From positions 13,766,501 to 13,830,500 of the forward strand of contig OY821750.1 of NCBI GenBank assembly GCA_963682055.1: a stretch of 64,000 nucleotides of DNA, given 5' to 3'. The notes under the pieces were generated by a model. That model was not told where the DNA came from and did no database searches. It worked only from the letters and a program-made list of their open reading frames with translations. The stretch comes from Primula veris. Taxonomy: Eukaryota; Streptophyta; Magnoliopsida; Ericales; Primulaceae. The position numbers were made by a program, and so were the translations under genes. Below are positions 35,170 to 48,472 of the stretch, piece after piece. Each line of letters opens with the position of its first letter. Positions within the stretch are counted from its first letter, which is position 1.

Positions 35170-36905
35170 AACTTTGTTCTTCTCAAGATTGATCTTCGTA
35201 ATGCCTTCAATCTCGTCTCGCGCCTGAAGGTTTTTAAGGCTGTTCGTTCTCTTTTGCCTGGTATTGTTAGATGGGTGGAATTTTGCTATCTACAGAGCCC
35301 GATTTGTATGCTGGGAACTCTGTGTTTTGTAGTGAGTGCGGTGTCCATCAAGGTGATCCATTGTGCCCTTTGTTGTTTGCGACTGTCATTCATCCAATTT
35401 TAGCTAAAATCAAGGATGCTTGCCCTAAGTTGGCAGTTAATGGTTGGTATCTGGGGCGACGTGATTTTGTTAGGAGATAAGAACGACATCCGGCGTGCTT
35501 TAAAAATTATCTTGGACGAAGGCCCATAATTTGGCATGTAAGTTAATGCATCTAAGTACGAAACTTTGTGGCCTGTTGGGGAGAATAGAGAGTTGGACTT
35601 TTCAAATGGTGTTCCTTTTTGTTCTGACCAGTGTACATTGTTTTTGGACAACACTATTTCTTTCTCAGACGAGGGTTCTGATACTCTCGTTCAGAAAAGA
35701 GTTGATAAAATTGGTGAAACTTTGTATATGGTGGTGCTACTTCTAGACCCGCAGTTACAACTTCTCTTACTTTGCGGTTGTTATGGTTTCCTTAATGTGA
35801 TGTTTTGCGTTCTAGTCTTTCCCCTTAGATTAAAGAAACTATTGATAGTTTTTATACTGTTATAGACGGCGCTTTAAGGCACATTTAGAATGAAGGGTTC
35901 ACCGATAGTCAGAGAGTTCTCGTGAGTCTGTCGGTAAAATTCAGGGGTTTGGGCATACCAATTGCTAATGTGGCAACTTATCCAGCTCTTATTGCTTCAA
36001 TGGTTCAGTCTGAAAAATTACAAAGAAAACTGGTTAGGATTGATCTTGATCTATTAGGGAAGGCTATTGGGTTACTTTTCGAGTGGAATTCTGCATCAGG
36101 GGAATCTGAGTATGTGACTGTCGATCAACTACAAAAAATAGCTAAACCGCAATAATGGCTGAATGAGAAGGGTTGTTTTATATAGCGTGAATTGCTAGTT
36201 TTCCATGGGAATGCTTGTTTTAAAACTCTCATTAATGCATGCTCTGCTTCTAGTAGTGGTAGTTGGACGTCTGCCTTACCGTCACCTTTTTACGGGACTT
36301 TCATGTTCCCGGCGGCCTATAGATGTGCGCTCATATATTGCACTATAGACCCTGTTTTCTCGAACTCCACTGTTTGTCTTGCTTGTAAGCAGCGTGTTTT
36401 GGATGCTGCTTGTGATAATAACTCATTCTTTCAAGGGGGTAGACGCCTTATTCGAAGGGATAAACTTGTCCGGGACAGACTTGCTTGACTGCTCGCTTGA
36501 AGGTCGGTCATCTGTTCGGTGTTGGTGCTATGAAACCTGCTGATATTCTTTTGCCATCATGTGATCGAGGTCGTGATATTTGATTAGATGTGTCAATTGT
36601 CTCCACATTTTCTTTCTTGTCTTCTGTAGCAGAAACAGGCGAGACGGCGTGAAAAGTTGAGGATCGAAAGGTAGTTAAATACGAAATTCATTGCGTATCA
36701 AACGGCCTCATTTTTTGTCCTTTTATCTTAAAGTCGACGGGAGGGTTTGGTTCGCGTACGAATGAGGTTTTGGAGAGACTGTCGGTCGAGTTAGCGTCGG
36801 GTAGGGAAGTGTTACCAGCTGAGGCTATAGCATCTATTAGACAACTGCGCTCTTTCACTACCCAAAAAGTTATGTTTGACGGTTTTTTAATGCGATCTAG
36901 CAGAT
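35170..36905 (+). pseudogene. Decayed non-LTR reverse transcriptase
   Basis: Pieces in several frames line up as one protein. They are a palm motif (KIDLRNAFN, about 35190), GVHQGDPLCPLLF (35340), a thumb-like region (35560-35860), KFRGLGIPIANVATYPALIAS (about 35940, one short conserved block), a Cys-x2-Cys region (CLACKQ, 36380), a basic RRDKLVRD, then ADILLPSCDRGRD and LDVSIVS near 36540-36595. The last part resembles the P-D-x(12-14)-D signature of restriction-like endonucleases of R2/NeSL-type elements rather than the APE endonuclease of L1 elements. The zinc-binding residues are partly lost. Many stops and shifts show it is old. Confidence 0.6.
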
Positions 36906-37732
36906 AATTTAGAAATTGTATGAACTTATTCATACGTAACTGTTTTATCGTGTATTTTGTTGATTTTCTGTAATATTAGTTGTAATGAAAAGTTCAATCC
37001 GATTATGATGTGTGAAAGTTGGAAGTTGGAAGTTGGAACCCCCTTTTTGTCATTCTTAGGAATATCAAAAAGGAAAAAAGCGTGGGCTACATTCTCATAG
37101 AAGTGTAAGCCAAGTTGCAAATTATGTTGTTGCAAGTTGGAGAAGCTTGCTGATTCATCATCTGTCATTATATAGGTTACAATTGAATTGGTTCGATGGT
37201 GCATGAAGAACTAACAAAAGAGAGTAATTTGTAAAAAGCTCGATAGTGAATATTTTCAACCAGGTGTGTAAAACTGTCTCAAGCATTACAGTTAAACCAT
37301 GGCAGATACAGTACAAATCAACAACAGTTGGATTGGCATTACAATAAAATCTGTATATACATTGAAATCACATGTAATTCCGTTTCAAGTGGTTTCCAAG
37401 GAGACAAATTTTCAGTCCGAAAAATAAGATACAAAACTGTCATCACGACAAGCATGGTGCGACTGTAATTACACAATATACACTAAACCGATCGAATGGC
37501 CAAGGAGGCTTATGACAAGTGGCAATTTTTCTCATTTGTGGGCATTACCTTATGCTAGGAGGCGAATATGCAAGACAGAAAGGGGTATACATATCTGCAA
37601 TTTAAAAGCAGAAAGAATAATAAATCGCGTCTACGAAACAAGATCAACCTTGCTCATGAGTCCTTTGCCAATAACTATTTCTTCAGTCCCTTCATAGAAG
37701 CTGATGATATAATTGGTCGCTCCCTAGGAATT
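36906..37732. other. Spacer and probable 3' UTR of the receptor kinase
   Basis: No coding sequence is recognisable. The right part must contain the 3' UTR of the minus-strand receptor kinase ending at 37733; I cannot place its polyadenylation site. Short plus-strand frames at 37512-37858 overlap the last exon antisense and are not supported. Confidence 0.5.
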
Positions 37733-40700
37733 TTAATCAGAGTTCGATTCGTAGAATTCACTTGGGCAAGGGGTCATAACCTCGGATTCGAGTACTTGAA
37801 TTACTCTGTGCATAGTGGGCCTGTCTTCTGGAACCGAGGAAACACATTGGTCGGATAGGGAGAGAAGGGCATCAAGGTTCTCGGAGTTAACTTCTCGACA
37901 GTAGGGATCAACAATTTCTCGTTGTCTATTCTCCTTAACTAGAATATTAAACTGCAAGAAAGACAATAATGACATTAAAGATGTAACGCATAAAAATGCA
38001 GAAACGGGGTGGGTGGACACTTAAATAATGGCTACAGAGATTAGATATGCTAAAGTTGTAGCAAAGTTCAAACTAATCCTTCCATCAAACAACCAGAGTT
38101 TTAATAATGATAGATTTAAAAGCAAGTCTACAAATACAAATAAATGGTTATCTAGAAGGTGAAACCAATCAATTCGCGTAACTAATTAGTAATATTTTTG
38201 TTTGCAGCTTTGCTGTCATGTTGCGTAAAAGGAAAAAGCTTCCTTTTTAAATAGGCGAAACCAATCAAGTTGCTTAACTAATTTTAGTAGTCTATAAAAG
38301 GGAAGCTTTTATGTCTAGAGATACAAATTAAATGGTTATCTTGAGTTTGTAACTAATAAAATAGTAATATAAAAGGGAAGAGCAACATGGCAGCGGTGCT
38401 ATAAAAATTGTTTGGCTGCAAATTTTACGCAAATAAATTGACTTATTCGAGACTATAAAACGATAGGGTTCATTCGATTCTAAAAATTCCTAGTTTTTCA
38501 AGTGAGAAACTAATACGGGTCATATTTTAAGCTAACCAACCAATTGCACTGCAGATTACTAATATAGCTTAGATTTTAAGCTAACCGACCAGTCGCACTG
38601 CAGATTATAAGCAAAAAAAGAAAATAAACTGAAAACAAAGCTGCAGCCAAACAAGCCTAAGAGCAGATACGAGGTGTAGGGAAGAGACATACCCAACCGA
38701 CGATATTGAGACCCTTCTCAATGAATGATGCATCAGTGGGACGCTTGCCACTCAGTAATTCAAGGACCAAAACCCCAAAACTATAAACATCGGTCTTTTC
38801 TGTAGCTCTACCACTTCGCATATATTCTGCGAAATACATTCACAGAGATCAGCTTATGTGTGATTAATTAATAAAAAACAAATAGATTAATCAAAAAGAA
38901 AAACAAAACTAGGAAGCTCCACAAAAGTACAAGGGACGAAGGGACGCGGAATTAAAAGACACAATTTATATACCTTGTCAAAAAACAGTAACATATTTTC
39001 CCATCTCCATTAACTTAAAAACTTTTTCATAGAAAAATACTAAAAGCTACTTTTGGAGTCCATCCATTACCAAACAATAGACTAGGACCGATAATCAATC
39101 AATGTGAGATAATATTCAACAGCACAAATTCGCAAGACTCTAAAGTGGCAGATGTTCCTCAAAATTCTAGTGAGGACTCTTGCAGCTAGACTATGGCATT
39201 TCCACTTGAACACACAGCATTTCTAGCTCCATGAGAAGTTAATTTTGATACTAACTGGCCGTTGAAATCTCGTATGGTATAAGATGATCCTAGTTACACT
39301 ATGACATTACTTTTACTCTTCTGTTCCTATATTTCTCCCCAACTACTGTAATTTCTATACAATCTTGAAGAAACTGAGCTTCATCCAAGACACATTCAAT
39401 CTTTCCAATGTGGTATCAGGTCTGTGCTGTTACCTTTGTCTTATTTTTTAAAATGATATTTCATGCCAAAAATGCATAAATAAAAAGGAACATATCACTT
39501 ATCTACACAAAACTATCAACTTTTTACAGTTGTTTACTGTACAGTGTCACACTTTAAAAATTAATTTACACAAAATTGAACAACTAGGATACCGGTTCAA
39601 AATCATTAGAAATATATAAAATGTCGATCACCACGGTTTACTAAAGTACCAATCTTACACATACTTAATAAATTAGTACACCGGTGTTTAACTTTAAAAT
39701 TTAAGCACCAATTTTTTTGATTGGTTGTGTACCAATTGTGAGACTTTTGTGTAGATTGGCGCCTAACTTGCAACTTCTGCATGGTTTTTGTCTAAAATGT
39801 TTGATTTCTGCAAACACATTGTCTAAAATGTGAAATTTTATATTGTAGTGTACAAAATGTTAAAGGATGATAAATCGGTGTACAAAAGTTCTAATTTTTG
39901 AAAGTAAAACACACAGTTGAGAGCAAAATATAATGAACAATCCATACCCGGTGCAAGATAACCAAAGGTCCCAGCTACAATTGTCGTTATGTGAGACTCC
40001 TCATCTTCTAGAAGCTTTGCTAATCCAAAGTCAGATACTCTGGCTTCCATATTTCCATCAAGCAAAATGTTACTAGACTTTATATCGCGATGTATAATCC
40101 GTGGAGAACAATCATGATGCAAGTAAGCCAGCCCTTTTGCTGCTCCCATTATTATATTTAGCCGCGTGTCTAAATCTAATTGCTCAGACCTCTCTGCTAT
40201 TATAGCGTCATACATAATAAATAGGCAGTATAGACATGAAGTTGTACTATATAAGATAAACGTCTGTGGAAATATTGACTTCTGGAATAGACAGTTCATG
40301 TAAAAGTGAACAAGTTAGTTCTGATCACAATAAACTTACAAATAAAAGAGGTTTTTATTAGTTGGAAAGGATACCAGGCAAGATTGGTCATTAGTCACAG
40401 TTAAAATAAAGTTCTTATCAATTTAAGTCACGTGTCTTAGTTCCTTCTATTAACAATTATCTAAAGTGTCAAGCACTTGCCCTTCAGTCCAAATTGATGG
40501 TCTACTTGGTGTCACAAAGTTTTAAGAAGTTGGTTAAAATAGATTAACAATTAAACGTTATTCCAAAATCACCTGTAGATTAATTTTGATTTGTTAATAT
40601 AACCCCACACCCGTTGTTTATTAGTGAAGCTTGTGCTATTTATTCGAGTCCCCCTCCATCCTCCTCCTATAAGGCCTTTTAGCGGAGAAGTGTATGCTCT

Positions 40701-43700
40701 CGAAGATGGTACCAGAGGGCAGAGGGGTTCTTTAATTATTTTGTTTTGACCCGATCGGGTTTTCTGGTTTCTTGGGTCTGCGGGATATTTGTTACATTGC
40801 AATTGTTGGCCTTCGATTGCCAAAAATTTAGGGTGGTATGATTTTAATCCTTTAGTAATTGTGTTTGTTGATGACGAATAAGAAACTTAAAACGAACCAT
40901 ACTTTTAAGTAGAAGCAAAACCATAATTTAGGATTACCATTTTGGGACTGAGGAAGCAGTTATAATTTAAGTGTTCTTTTCAAGTTAAGAAAATTTCGAC
41001 AGAAAATTCTTTTTCAGTTAGCAACATATCCTTTGGGAAAACGAAAGGGATAAACAAATCTTACCATGAAGAGCTTCATCTAAGCTACCCCCGGATAAGA
41101 AATCATAGATCAATAACTTCGATGTTGATGACTTGCAATATCCTCTCAAATTGACCAGGTGGCGGTGTTTGATGCTACCAAGAATCTCAAGCTCTCTTTC
41201 AAAAAACCGATCAAATCCCTCATTAAGCTTCATTATTCTTTTCAAAGCAAATATACCACCATCATCCATTGCAAGCTTGTACACTGTGGCAAAACCGCCT
41301 GTCCCAATTATATGTTCCTCGTTCAAACTCTCCAACTTTTTTATAATATCCTTTGACGAATAAGGCAAGTCTCCATGGAACATCACAACGGAAGCTCCTG
41401 AAAAATTAGATTTCATAAGTTTTGTAGCATTAATTGACAAGGATAGTCAAAACTAAATCTACTACAGAAGAAATCATATTCATAGTAGAGAGAGAATCAC
41501 CTCCCCCAACATCCATTGCCAGACTTCCAGCGTTCTTTTTTCCAAGTTTCTTATAAAGAAAACATCCCCAGAAACACATGAGAGCCACCAATAATAGAGC
41601 ACCCACAGTAGCAGATGCGCTAACGAATAGTTTCCCAGAGTTTTTCTTATTGCCTTGACTTCCTGTTAACCATACAAAATAAAAGATAAAAAAATTCAAT
41701 GCACTATAAGATACAAATATTACATTTCTTCCCGTTTCCAGTGACAACAAGAAATATAACTAAAAAGAATGATGTAGCTAAAAAAAGATGGAAAAAAACA
41801 GGCAAAATACCATGACATTTGCTCATATTTCAATACATGGTATGACAACAACGGGATTAGTATGCTTTAATACTATTAATTATGGACGTTTTACCATTTA
41901 GTACCATGAACTACAAGTTTTCCCGTTTGGTACCATCAACTATACAATTTGTTAGCATTTCATACAAAAACGTAATAAAAAAGCAACTATATTTTATAAT
42001 ATAGTTGGGTATAATTTTTTTTGTTATTTGTAAATTAATTTGAGGATTATTAATCTCTTGGGAATTTTTTGTGATCATTGAATGTAAAAAGTCATTTTTC
42101 AAATGATTAAAACTTACTATAGACATTGGATAAGTTTTTATGATAACTTAAAAAACTGTAGTCCCAGTCTCTCTTTTCTTCTTTGTTTTATTCACCGGGA
42201 GGAGATTCCGAAAGCTTCCGATGATGGAAGCACGGAATCGAGCTTCCGACAGGGAAGCGCCTAAGGATTCGGAGACTCCTGCAACTATGCCATCAAATAT
42301 CAAGTATACACCCTTTTGGTACCATCAACTATCAAATTATTTACGTTTTTGTATCGGATGCTAACCGAGTGTATAATTGATGGTACTAAAAGGGAAAACT
42401 CGTACTTCATGGGACTGAACGGTAAAACGTCCATAGTTAATGGTATTGAAGCACAATAACCCCCACAACAACTGATTGTCAGAACAGCAAATTTCGCTAC
42501 TTAGTACTTCTACTGTTTAAGAAATGAGAGTCTTAGGTGACATTATAGGGTTAAATGTAGTGACAAGAGACAGAATTTTGATTTGTTGATACTCCTGTTG
42601 GGCTTAATAGTCATTGTTAGCAATTTAAAGTATACAATTATGCCTTGCTACTAGGAAAATGCATTACTGATCACGAAGGATTACCTGAACTAGATGATTG
42701 GGAGCCAGGCTCTCTAGCATCATTGCATCTCTTACTGACTTGTTTCCCACACAATTGTTGATTCCCAACAAATCTGAAGATAAAAAAAGTGAATGGCATA
42801 CCAATGGCTTGACATTTATCGACCAAGTATTAGCAAGAAGCTATACGACTTTTAAGTTTTAGGAATAAGAGTTTGGCTCAGTTTTGTCATTATAGAGAAA
42901 GATTTAGAAATAACCCGCATAATGAAGGTTAGATTTTAGGAGTGATATTAAATGCAAACCAAAAATGGATCCGATAAGAGAACCAAATTAGTAGAATACA
43001 CTGTAAAAATTCGAGTACGTGCATAGGATACCAACTTTGGAGAAAAGTATTGAACAATGCAATTGATGACACATGATTTTGGGGAAAAGAAAACAAAAAA
43101 AACGCATCAATAGGTGAGAAAAACATAAGTTTTACATGATTGTTTTTTTCATGGGAAGGAAAAGAAAGCTTAAAAAGCTATACTTACGAGGTCTCGTTGA
43201 AGTTGTTAAGCACTCCTGTAAATGGAACTGGCCCAGAAAGGAAATTGGACGACACATTTCTTCACATGTAGAAAAAAGATAGTTACCAGTTACCAACCAA
43301 CCTTTTTAGCATGAACAAAGTTAACAAACAGCAAAGTTGAAGGAAGTATGTTACTAACAGCGTCAAAAGCTTGGTTAACTTCCCAAGAGATTGGGGGATT
43401 GGTCCACTAAGTGAGTTACTAGAGATATCCCTGAGAAACAGAATTGATCATGTGAGATATCAGGGTTAAACAACCAGAGGAATAGAGTTAATATTGATTG
43501 ATATATTATTCTATGGTTTTCCCAGAATTGTCCAACGTAGTACCTCTCTGAATATACAAAATTCTAACTGCACGACAAAAGTGAATAGTTCTGGTCACTA
43601 GAATTCAAATGCTTTATATTTGTTTGCTGCAACTTTTGGTCCCAAATCCATGAATGTTTCAAATGCCAGATTCAGTACATGAACAAGTTGCAATACTTGG

Positions 43701-46281
43701 ACACTAGGTTTCAGTAAGTGGGCTGTTATATTGATTCATGTGATATATAACTTATAAACAATGTTCTGAAAAATTCCTAAGGTGATAAAACTTAAACATC
43801 ACATATGCAGAATAGCAACTAAACAGCGGAATGCAATTGTAAGCTTACAGATTCTCAAGCACCGAAAGGTTTCCCAATTCACTAGGAATTAATTCGCTTA
43901 GGTAGTTTCCTTGCAAGTATCTGCAAAACACAAGTTAAATGTTAGCGGGAAATAGAAAACGACCATAAAGGTCCAAAAATGTGAGAAAGCACTTAGTAAC
44001 ATATTTTACTATACTACCAGCTCTCAATTATTACTACCCATCCTTTATTTTTTTGTTCTTTACTTGGTTGTTTCATTTTGTTTGGACAGCACTCAATTTA
44101 TCGGGAAAAGCATTACATTCTCTTCCATGCACTTTTAGTTCCAGTTACTTTAGCAAAAAAGTATATCTTAAATATAACAACTTTCTACATTCACTTACAG
44201 TGACCGCAACTCTGTACAGTTTGCCAATGCAGCGGGAATTTTCCCGTAAAAGTTATTGCTATAAAGAGCTCTGCAATTTATAATATGACAATACATAATA
44301 TCAGCACTAAAGAAACCTTTTTTCCATGTAAATAAATAAAGCCAAGAGAAAAGAAAACAAAAATTTACACACAGAAATTGCAAATGCTCTAGTCTCCCAA
44401 TATCAGGAGATATGGGTCCACTCAATTTATGTCGAGGAAGGCTCCTGCACAATAATGCAAGAACAACATAATCAGGTAAAAAACTGACTATTATTTAAGA
44501 TGCTAAAACTCCACAAATGCATGGATCCCAGAATATAATACAGTTATTATTCATGAGTACTCATTGATTCCTAACATATTCTTTTTTTAAAATCTTACTA
44601 TTAAAGAGGATCAAGGGATTTCACACCCTACCCCTTTAACAAGACTCGAACCCTGTACCTAAGCTATTCCTAGTGGGTTCTAGCCCACTAGGATACTCCT
44701 AGTGGGTTTGATTCCTAACATATATTTTAGCTTACCTTCACATATACATGAGTATCAATGAAAACAACGTAGCAATGACAAAATATTCTTGCATGCATCA
44801 ACTGAAGAAACTGTAAAACTACTTTTTAGAAGTACTTATTTCAGCTTCCAATTGTCACAACACGGAAGGAAAATGAACCAAGATCTACGTGGCTTCGTAA
44901 AGTGTGGGAAATATGTTTCAATAAAATGGCATACATTAAGATAATAGTAAAAGACATCATAAGTCAGCTAGCTTTTCAATTCTTAAAAGTTATAGGTTCC
45001 ACAAATAAAGCCAGAATCAGTCAAAAAAATATATTAATTGCTATCAACTATCAAGTCACTTGAGAACTAAACTATTAGTATTTCGTGGCTAAAATAGATG
45101 AGAACCCATAAATTTGTATACCAGATGCTAAATTTGGATTAACTAACTTGTTGCAGTTTATTTTTATGTAATTTGATATTTACAAAAGGGGTAGTATAAA
45201 ATAACAAAGGAAGCATTTAAATGATTAAATCTATCATGCTAAAGAAAAAGAGCAACAAAAACAAAAGAATAGATTTTGTTATGTACCGCTTGCACTCATA
45301 AGTAACAAGTTCAGGGTAAACATGTAATAGCATTGGTCAAGGTCCTAGTTAATGATAACAATATAATAGTGACCCATAAATTGTAAACGCAACTAACATA
45401 TCGCAAAGGTATCCCTTGTTGCTCTCAAATCACATAGCCAAAATACACTCTTTATTTTTTTTTATCAATTTACATAATATAAAAGTAAATATTGAAAGTA
45501 TACATTCCTGTCATCGATTATTTTGAACAAACTCACGTTACTAAATGTTAAACGCGTCAACTGAAACTCACAAAGATATGACTCTTTTAGTTTTTGGATC
45601 ACATTGTACTCCTTTCCACCCACATGGGTCAGGATCCTCGGGCCTCCAACGTGTTAAGACACCATCTGAACTGATAATAGCGGTCCTAAAATTTATAAGC
45701 GCCTCACCTACAAATGACAAGCCAGTTCATAAACAGGCAGTAAAATCAAATAGATGTAGACATATGCACCTCAGAAGGATTATAGCGTGAATTTGAAAGT
45801 ACAAAATACTAAACTGAGACTTCTAGATTAAGAGTTGTAAATTATTGTCAGGTTATCAGTAGAAGGAAATGAAACTTGATTGGATTGGTAGGAAAAATGT
45901 CAAAGACTTAAGAAGTATAATAGTATACAAATATTCAGAATCGAAAACCATACATCAATGGAATTGAATAAAGAGTACGACATCCTCGTTTGTATATCTG
46001 CACTGATTTATTTACAATTTTAATTTTATAAATGAATTCTTAACATGACCCTTTTAATGTGTTCACTAAGGACAAACAAACCTACAACCACCCTGTCCCA
46101 ATAATTTCAATCATTTTTCATAAGGAGTGTAAACTGAAGAAGAGAAAAAGAAGTACACAATTCAAAAATGTCAATCATAAGAGTTTGTCATCATACCATC
46201 AGAGCTGAGAGCTTTTGTGCCTTCAATAAGGAGAACCGAAAAAAGCAAAATGCAAAGAAAAAATGGTTTTTTAGGACTCAT
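37733..46281 (-). CDS. FEI: FEI1/FEI2-like LRR receptor-like kinase
   Basis: Thirteen coding exons with GT/AG borders: 46197-46281, 45572-45707, 44373-44444, 44199-44270, 43849-43920, 43359-43430, 43188-43259, 42685-42773, 41501-41662, 41065-41397, 39948-40193, 38693-38826, 37733-37951. They total 1764 bp, 587 aa, about the known FEI length. Order: signal peptide (1-25), LRR N-cap ([11 protein letters not shown]), five LRRs each on a 72-bp exon, a membrane span (235-260), and a kinase with Lys330, HRD 423-425, DFG 443-445 and APE. In Arabidopsis FEI kinases act at the plasma membrane in cell-wall synthesis and root growth. The glycine loop reads GTGGFATVY, with Ala314 where the third Gly is expected. 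The FEI assignment rests on the juxtamembrane, glycine-loop and C-terminal sequence and on exon structure. Confidence 0.93.
41853..42464. mobile_element. Mutator-like MITE in an intron of the FEI-like gene
   Basis: A 612-bp insertion between exons 8 and 9 starts GGGATTAGTATGC and ends, read on the other strand, GGGGTTATTGTGC. Inverted arms exceed 100 bp and share ATGGACGTTTTACC. ACAACAAC flanks both sides (41845-41852 and 42465-42472). Long arms and an 8-9 bp duplication fit Mutator-type MITEs. It contains no gene and lies away from the splice sites. Confidence 0.8.
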
Positions 46282-46391
46282 TGAACAGATGCCCAGTAAG
46301 GCACTGATCAAGCACAGTAGACGGTCCGTAACAGATCATTTGGCTTCACCCACAAACATGAAAGTTATGTGGGTAATAAAAGGTCAAGAAC
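46282..46391 (-). other. Candidate 5' UTR segment of the FEI-like gene
   Basis: Upstream of the start codon, TTTTGTGCAG ends at 46392 and forms a good splice acceptor. If it is used, 46282-46391 is the 3' part of the 5' UTR, and the intron would reach back to a donor at 55890. The UTR has no competing ATG in a strong context except short upstream ones. Inferred, no transcript evidence. Confidence 0.45.
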
Positions 46392-46934
46392 CTGCACAAA
46401 AGTTATGTGAGTAACAATGAAGGCTATCGGCAAATAACTGTAGTAAATAAAACAGTAAAAAATCAAATCTTAAAGAATCCTTTCCAGCAAGGAGATTTGA
46501 AAATTGAGCTCTACCTACATAACTAATTAAATTCTATAACCAGTTAGGCACAAGCTTTATCTACTATGGTCCGTTTTTGCAATTGTAGCTCTTTCAAGTT
46601 CCCCATACTTGGCCCCAAAATATACATAAAAAAAATCAAAAATAAAAAAATACACAAAAAAAAGAGAACAAAGTTTATCTGCTTGATTTAACAAAATAAA
46701 ATTGTAAAAGAGAGACAAACAACCTTCTCCTAAGGAAGAAAGTAAGTATTCAGAATTAACAATTTGACCACTTGTAAGGTAACTAATATGCAGAAATTTA
46801 GTGTCTACGTGAAGACGGACAACAAACTGCTTGAAGAAGAACGTTACAGAAAAGAAGAGGCTTATCGAAAGTCAGAGCAGACCATTCATGAGACACGAAA
46901 TTATCATGCTTCATCCACTAGAAGTTGCGGCTCC

Positions 46935-47400
46935 TAAGATCTCAATTTGTTTTCTTTCTTTCATTGCCTATTTAGTGCAATTGTTGGTATTACTAACTCC
47001 GCTTGTTTTTGTTATTCTGACCTGAAAAGCCTAGAAATATAGTATTTAGTGCCTATTTAGTGCAATCTCTAGCTGGGTGAATCTGACCTGGTATTAGGGC
47101 CTATTTAGTGCCTATTTTGACCGAGAAATGATATAGCCACCCAAAAAACTTACCCAAAAAGCTTACCCGCTGATGTGGCGGGTTAAGTGTACCAATCATT
47201 TTTGTTTCGATATTGAAATCATATTTTCATTTAATCCATAATTGGTCCACCTAATCCGCCACGTCAGCGGGTAAGATTTTTGGGTAAGGTTTTTAGGTGG
47301 TTATAGCAATACTCATTCTGACCTGGTATTATTAACTCAATTTGTTTTCTTTCTTTCATTGCCTATTTAGTGCAATCTCTAGCTGGGTGAATCTGTTTTT
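46935..47400. repeat. Mosaic of duplicated CTATTTAGTGC sequence with MITE
   Basis: The segment with TCAATTTGTTTTC, GCCTATTTAGTGCAAT and CTAGCTGGGTGAATCTG occurs at 46940-47095 and again at 47338-47395, partly rearranged. A MITE at 47132-47305 lies between the pieces. Confidence 0.5.
47132..47305. mobile_element. Short MITE with 60-bp inverted ends
   Basis: TATAGCCACCCAAAAA at the left pairs with TATAACCACCTAAAAA on the other strand at the right. The arms continue through CTTACCCAAAAA and CTTACCCGCTGA(T/C)GTGGCGG. About 174 bp long, non-coding, with no clear target duplication. Confidence 0.75.
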
Positions 47401-47704
47401 ATGCTCACACTCAAATAAGCCAGGTTATTATTACAACTGATGCAGCAAAACAAGTATCTCCAAGCAGATGCCTATCTAGATGCTAGCCTCTTTCTGGCTT
47501 CTAATTAGCTAACCAGTATGAAAGATGCAAAAGTACACTGTTATTTGGGCAACAGTTTGATATAGAAGGTGAAAAATGTCGGGGTAAATCGCAAAAAACT
47601 CAATATATAATTACTCTATATAAGCTTCAGACTTGCTTAATTGGTTATCAAACACCTTGATAATCTCGCTCTAATATCCTCAAACCTCATCCATAATCCA
47701 TTAT

Positions 47705-48453
47705 TGATGTGCATCATGTAGCATTCGAATATGAATCTAAGCTCAATATTCCTCATGTGGGTCCGGTTACTCGGTCAAAATCTAAGAAGCTCAAAATTGG
47801 TAATGAAGTGCTTATGACAAAGGAATTAACTCATTTGATAGCTTTGAGCAGCAACTTTGCCGATACATCGAATTTTGGCTATTTCAAGGAGTGGATTAAT
47901 TCGATGCATGAATCTGCACATTCAATGATTCTAATCTGCCAAGGGGGTGTAATCTAAGCAGCTTATATTAAGTGTATCTAGTGGTCAAAGTCCATATTTA
48001 ATGATATAGATAAGTGTAAAAGGTTTTTATGAATGTATCTAACTAGATTCAAGTAATCTAAGTTGTAGATCTTATCCTGTCATTAGGGTGACGTTTTTGG
48101 CTCTATATAAAGCCATATGTATCAAGTTATAAACACACTTGAATGATATAAAGAATTAAGCTTTTTGCTTGTTTATCCTTTTCTCTTATCTTGCAATTTG
48201 TGGAATTCAGATTGTTAGTGGCGAGTTAAACCCCGATTCTTATCACTCCCCTTCTTCTCTCTCCGGAGTGTGGTGAATCATCCTAACGGAACTTGTTTGT
48301 GGCGCCTTTGGGCTTATCAAGCTTGTTTCATTAGAACCCCAACCCATCTTGTTTGTGGCGCCTTCGGCTTATCAAACACGAAGAGTTGGTTTCTCTCTTG
48401 AGTTCTCCTAAAATTCAGTGACTTACCGACATCTTAGCATCCCGGGCACATCA
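47705..48453 (+). repeat. 5' LTR of the gypsy element
   Basis: 749 bp with terminal inverted TGATGTG and CACATCA. A TATA box (CTCTATATAAAGCC) lies at about 48101. Its first 250 bp encode the same 82-codon frame (47709-47957) that forms the C-terminus of pol in the 3' LTR; here it is only an LTR copy and not a gene. Confidence 0.93.
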
Positions 48454-48456
48454 TAT

Positions 48457-48468
48457 TGGTATCAGAGC
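48457..48468 (+). other. Primer-binding site, initiator Met tRNA
   Basis: TGGTATCAGAGC lies three bases after the 5' LTR and just before the gag start codon at 48473. Confidence 0.9.
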
Positions 48469-48472
48469 AAGG

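Noticed and set aside
41133..41363. Plus-strand ORFs across the kinase exon
   Set aside because: They are antisense shadows of exon 10 of the FEI-like gene.
47709..47957. 82-codon ORF in the 5' LTR as a separate gene
   Set aside because: It is identical to the pol C-terminus encoded in the 3' LTR and is an LTR copy only.
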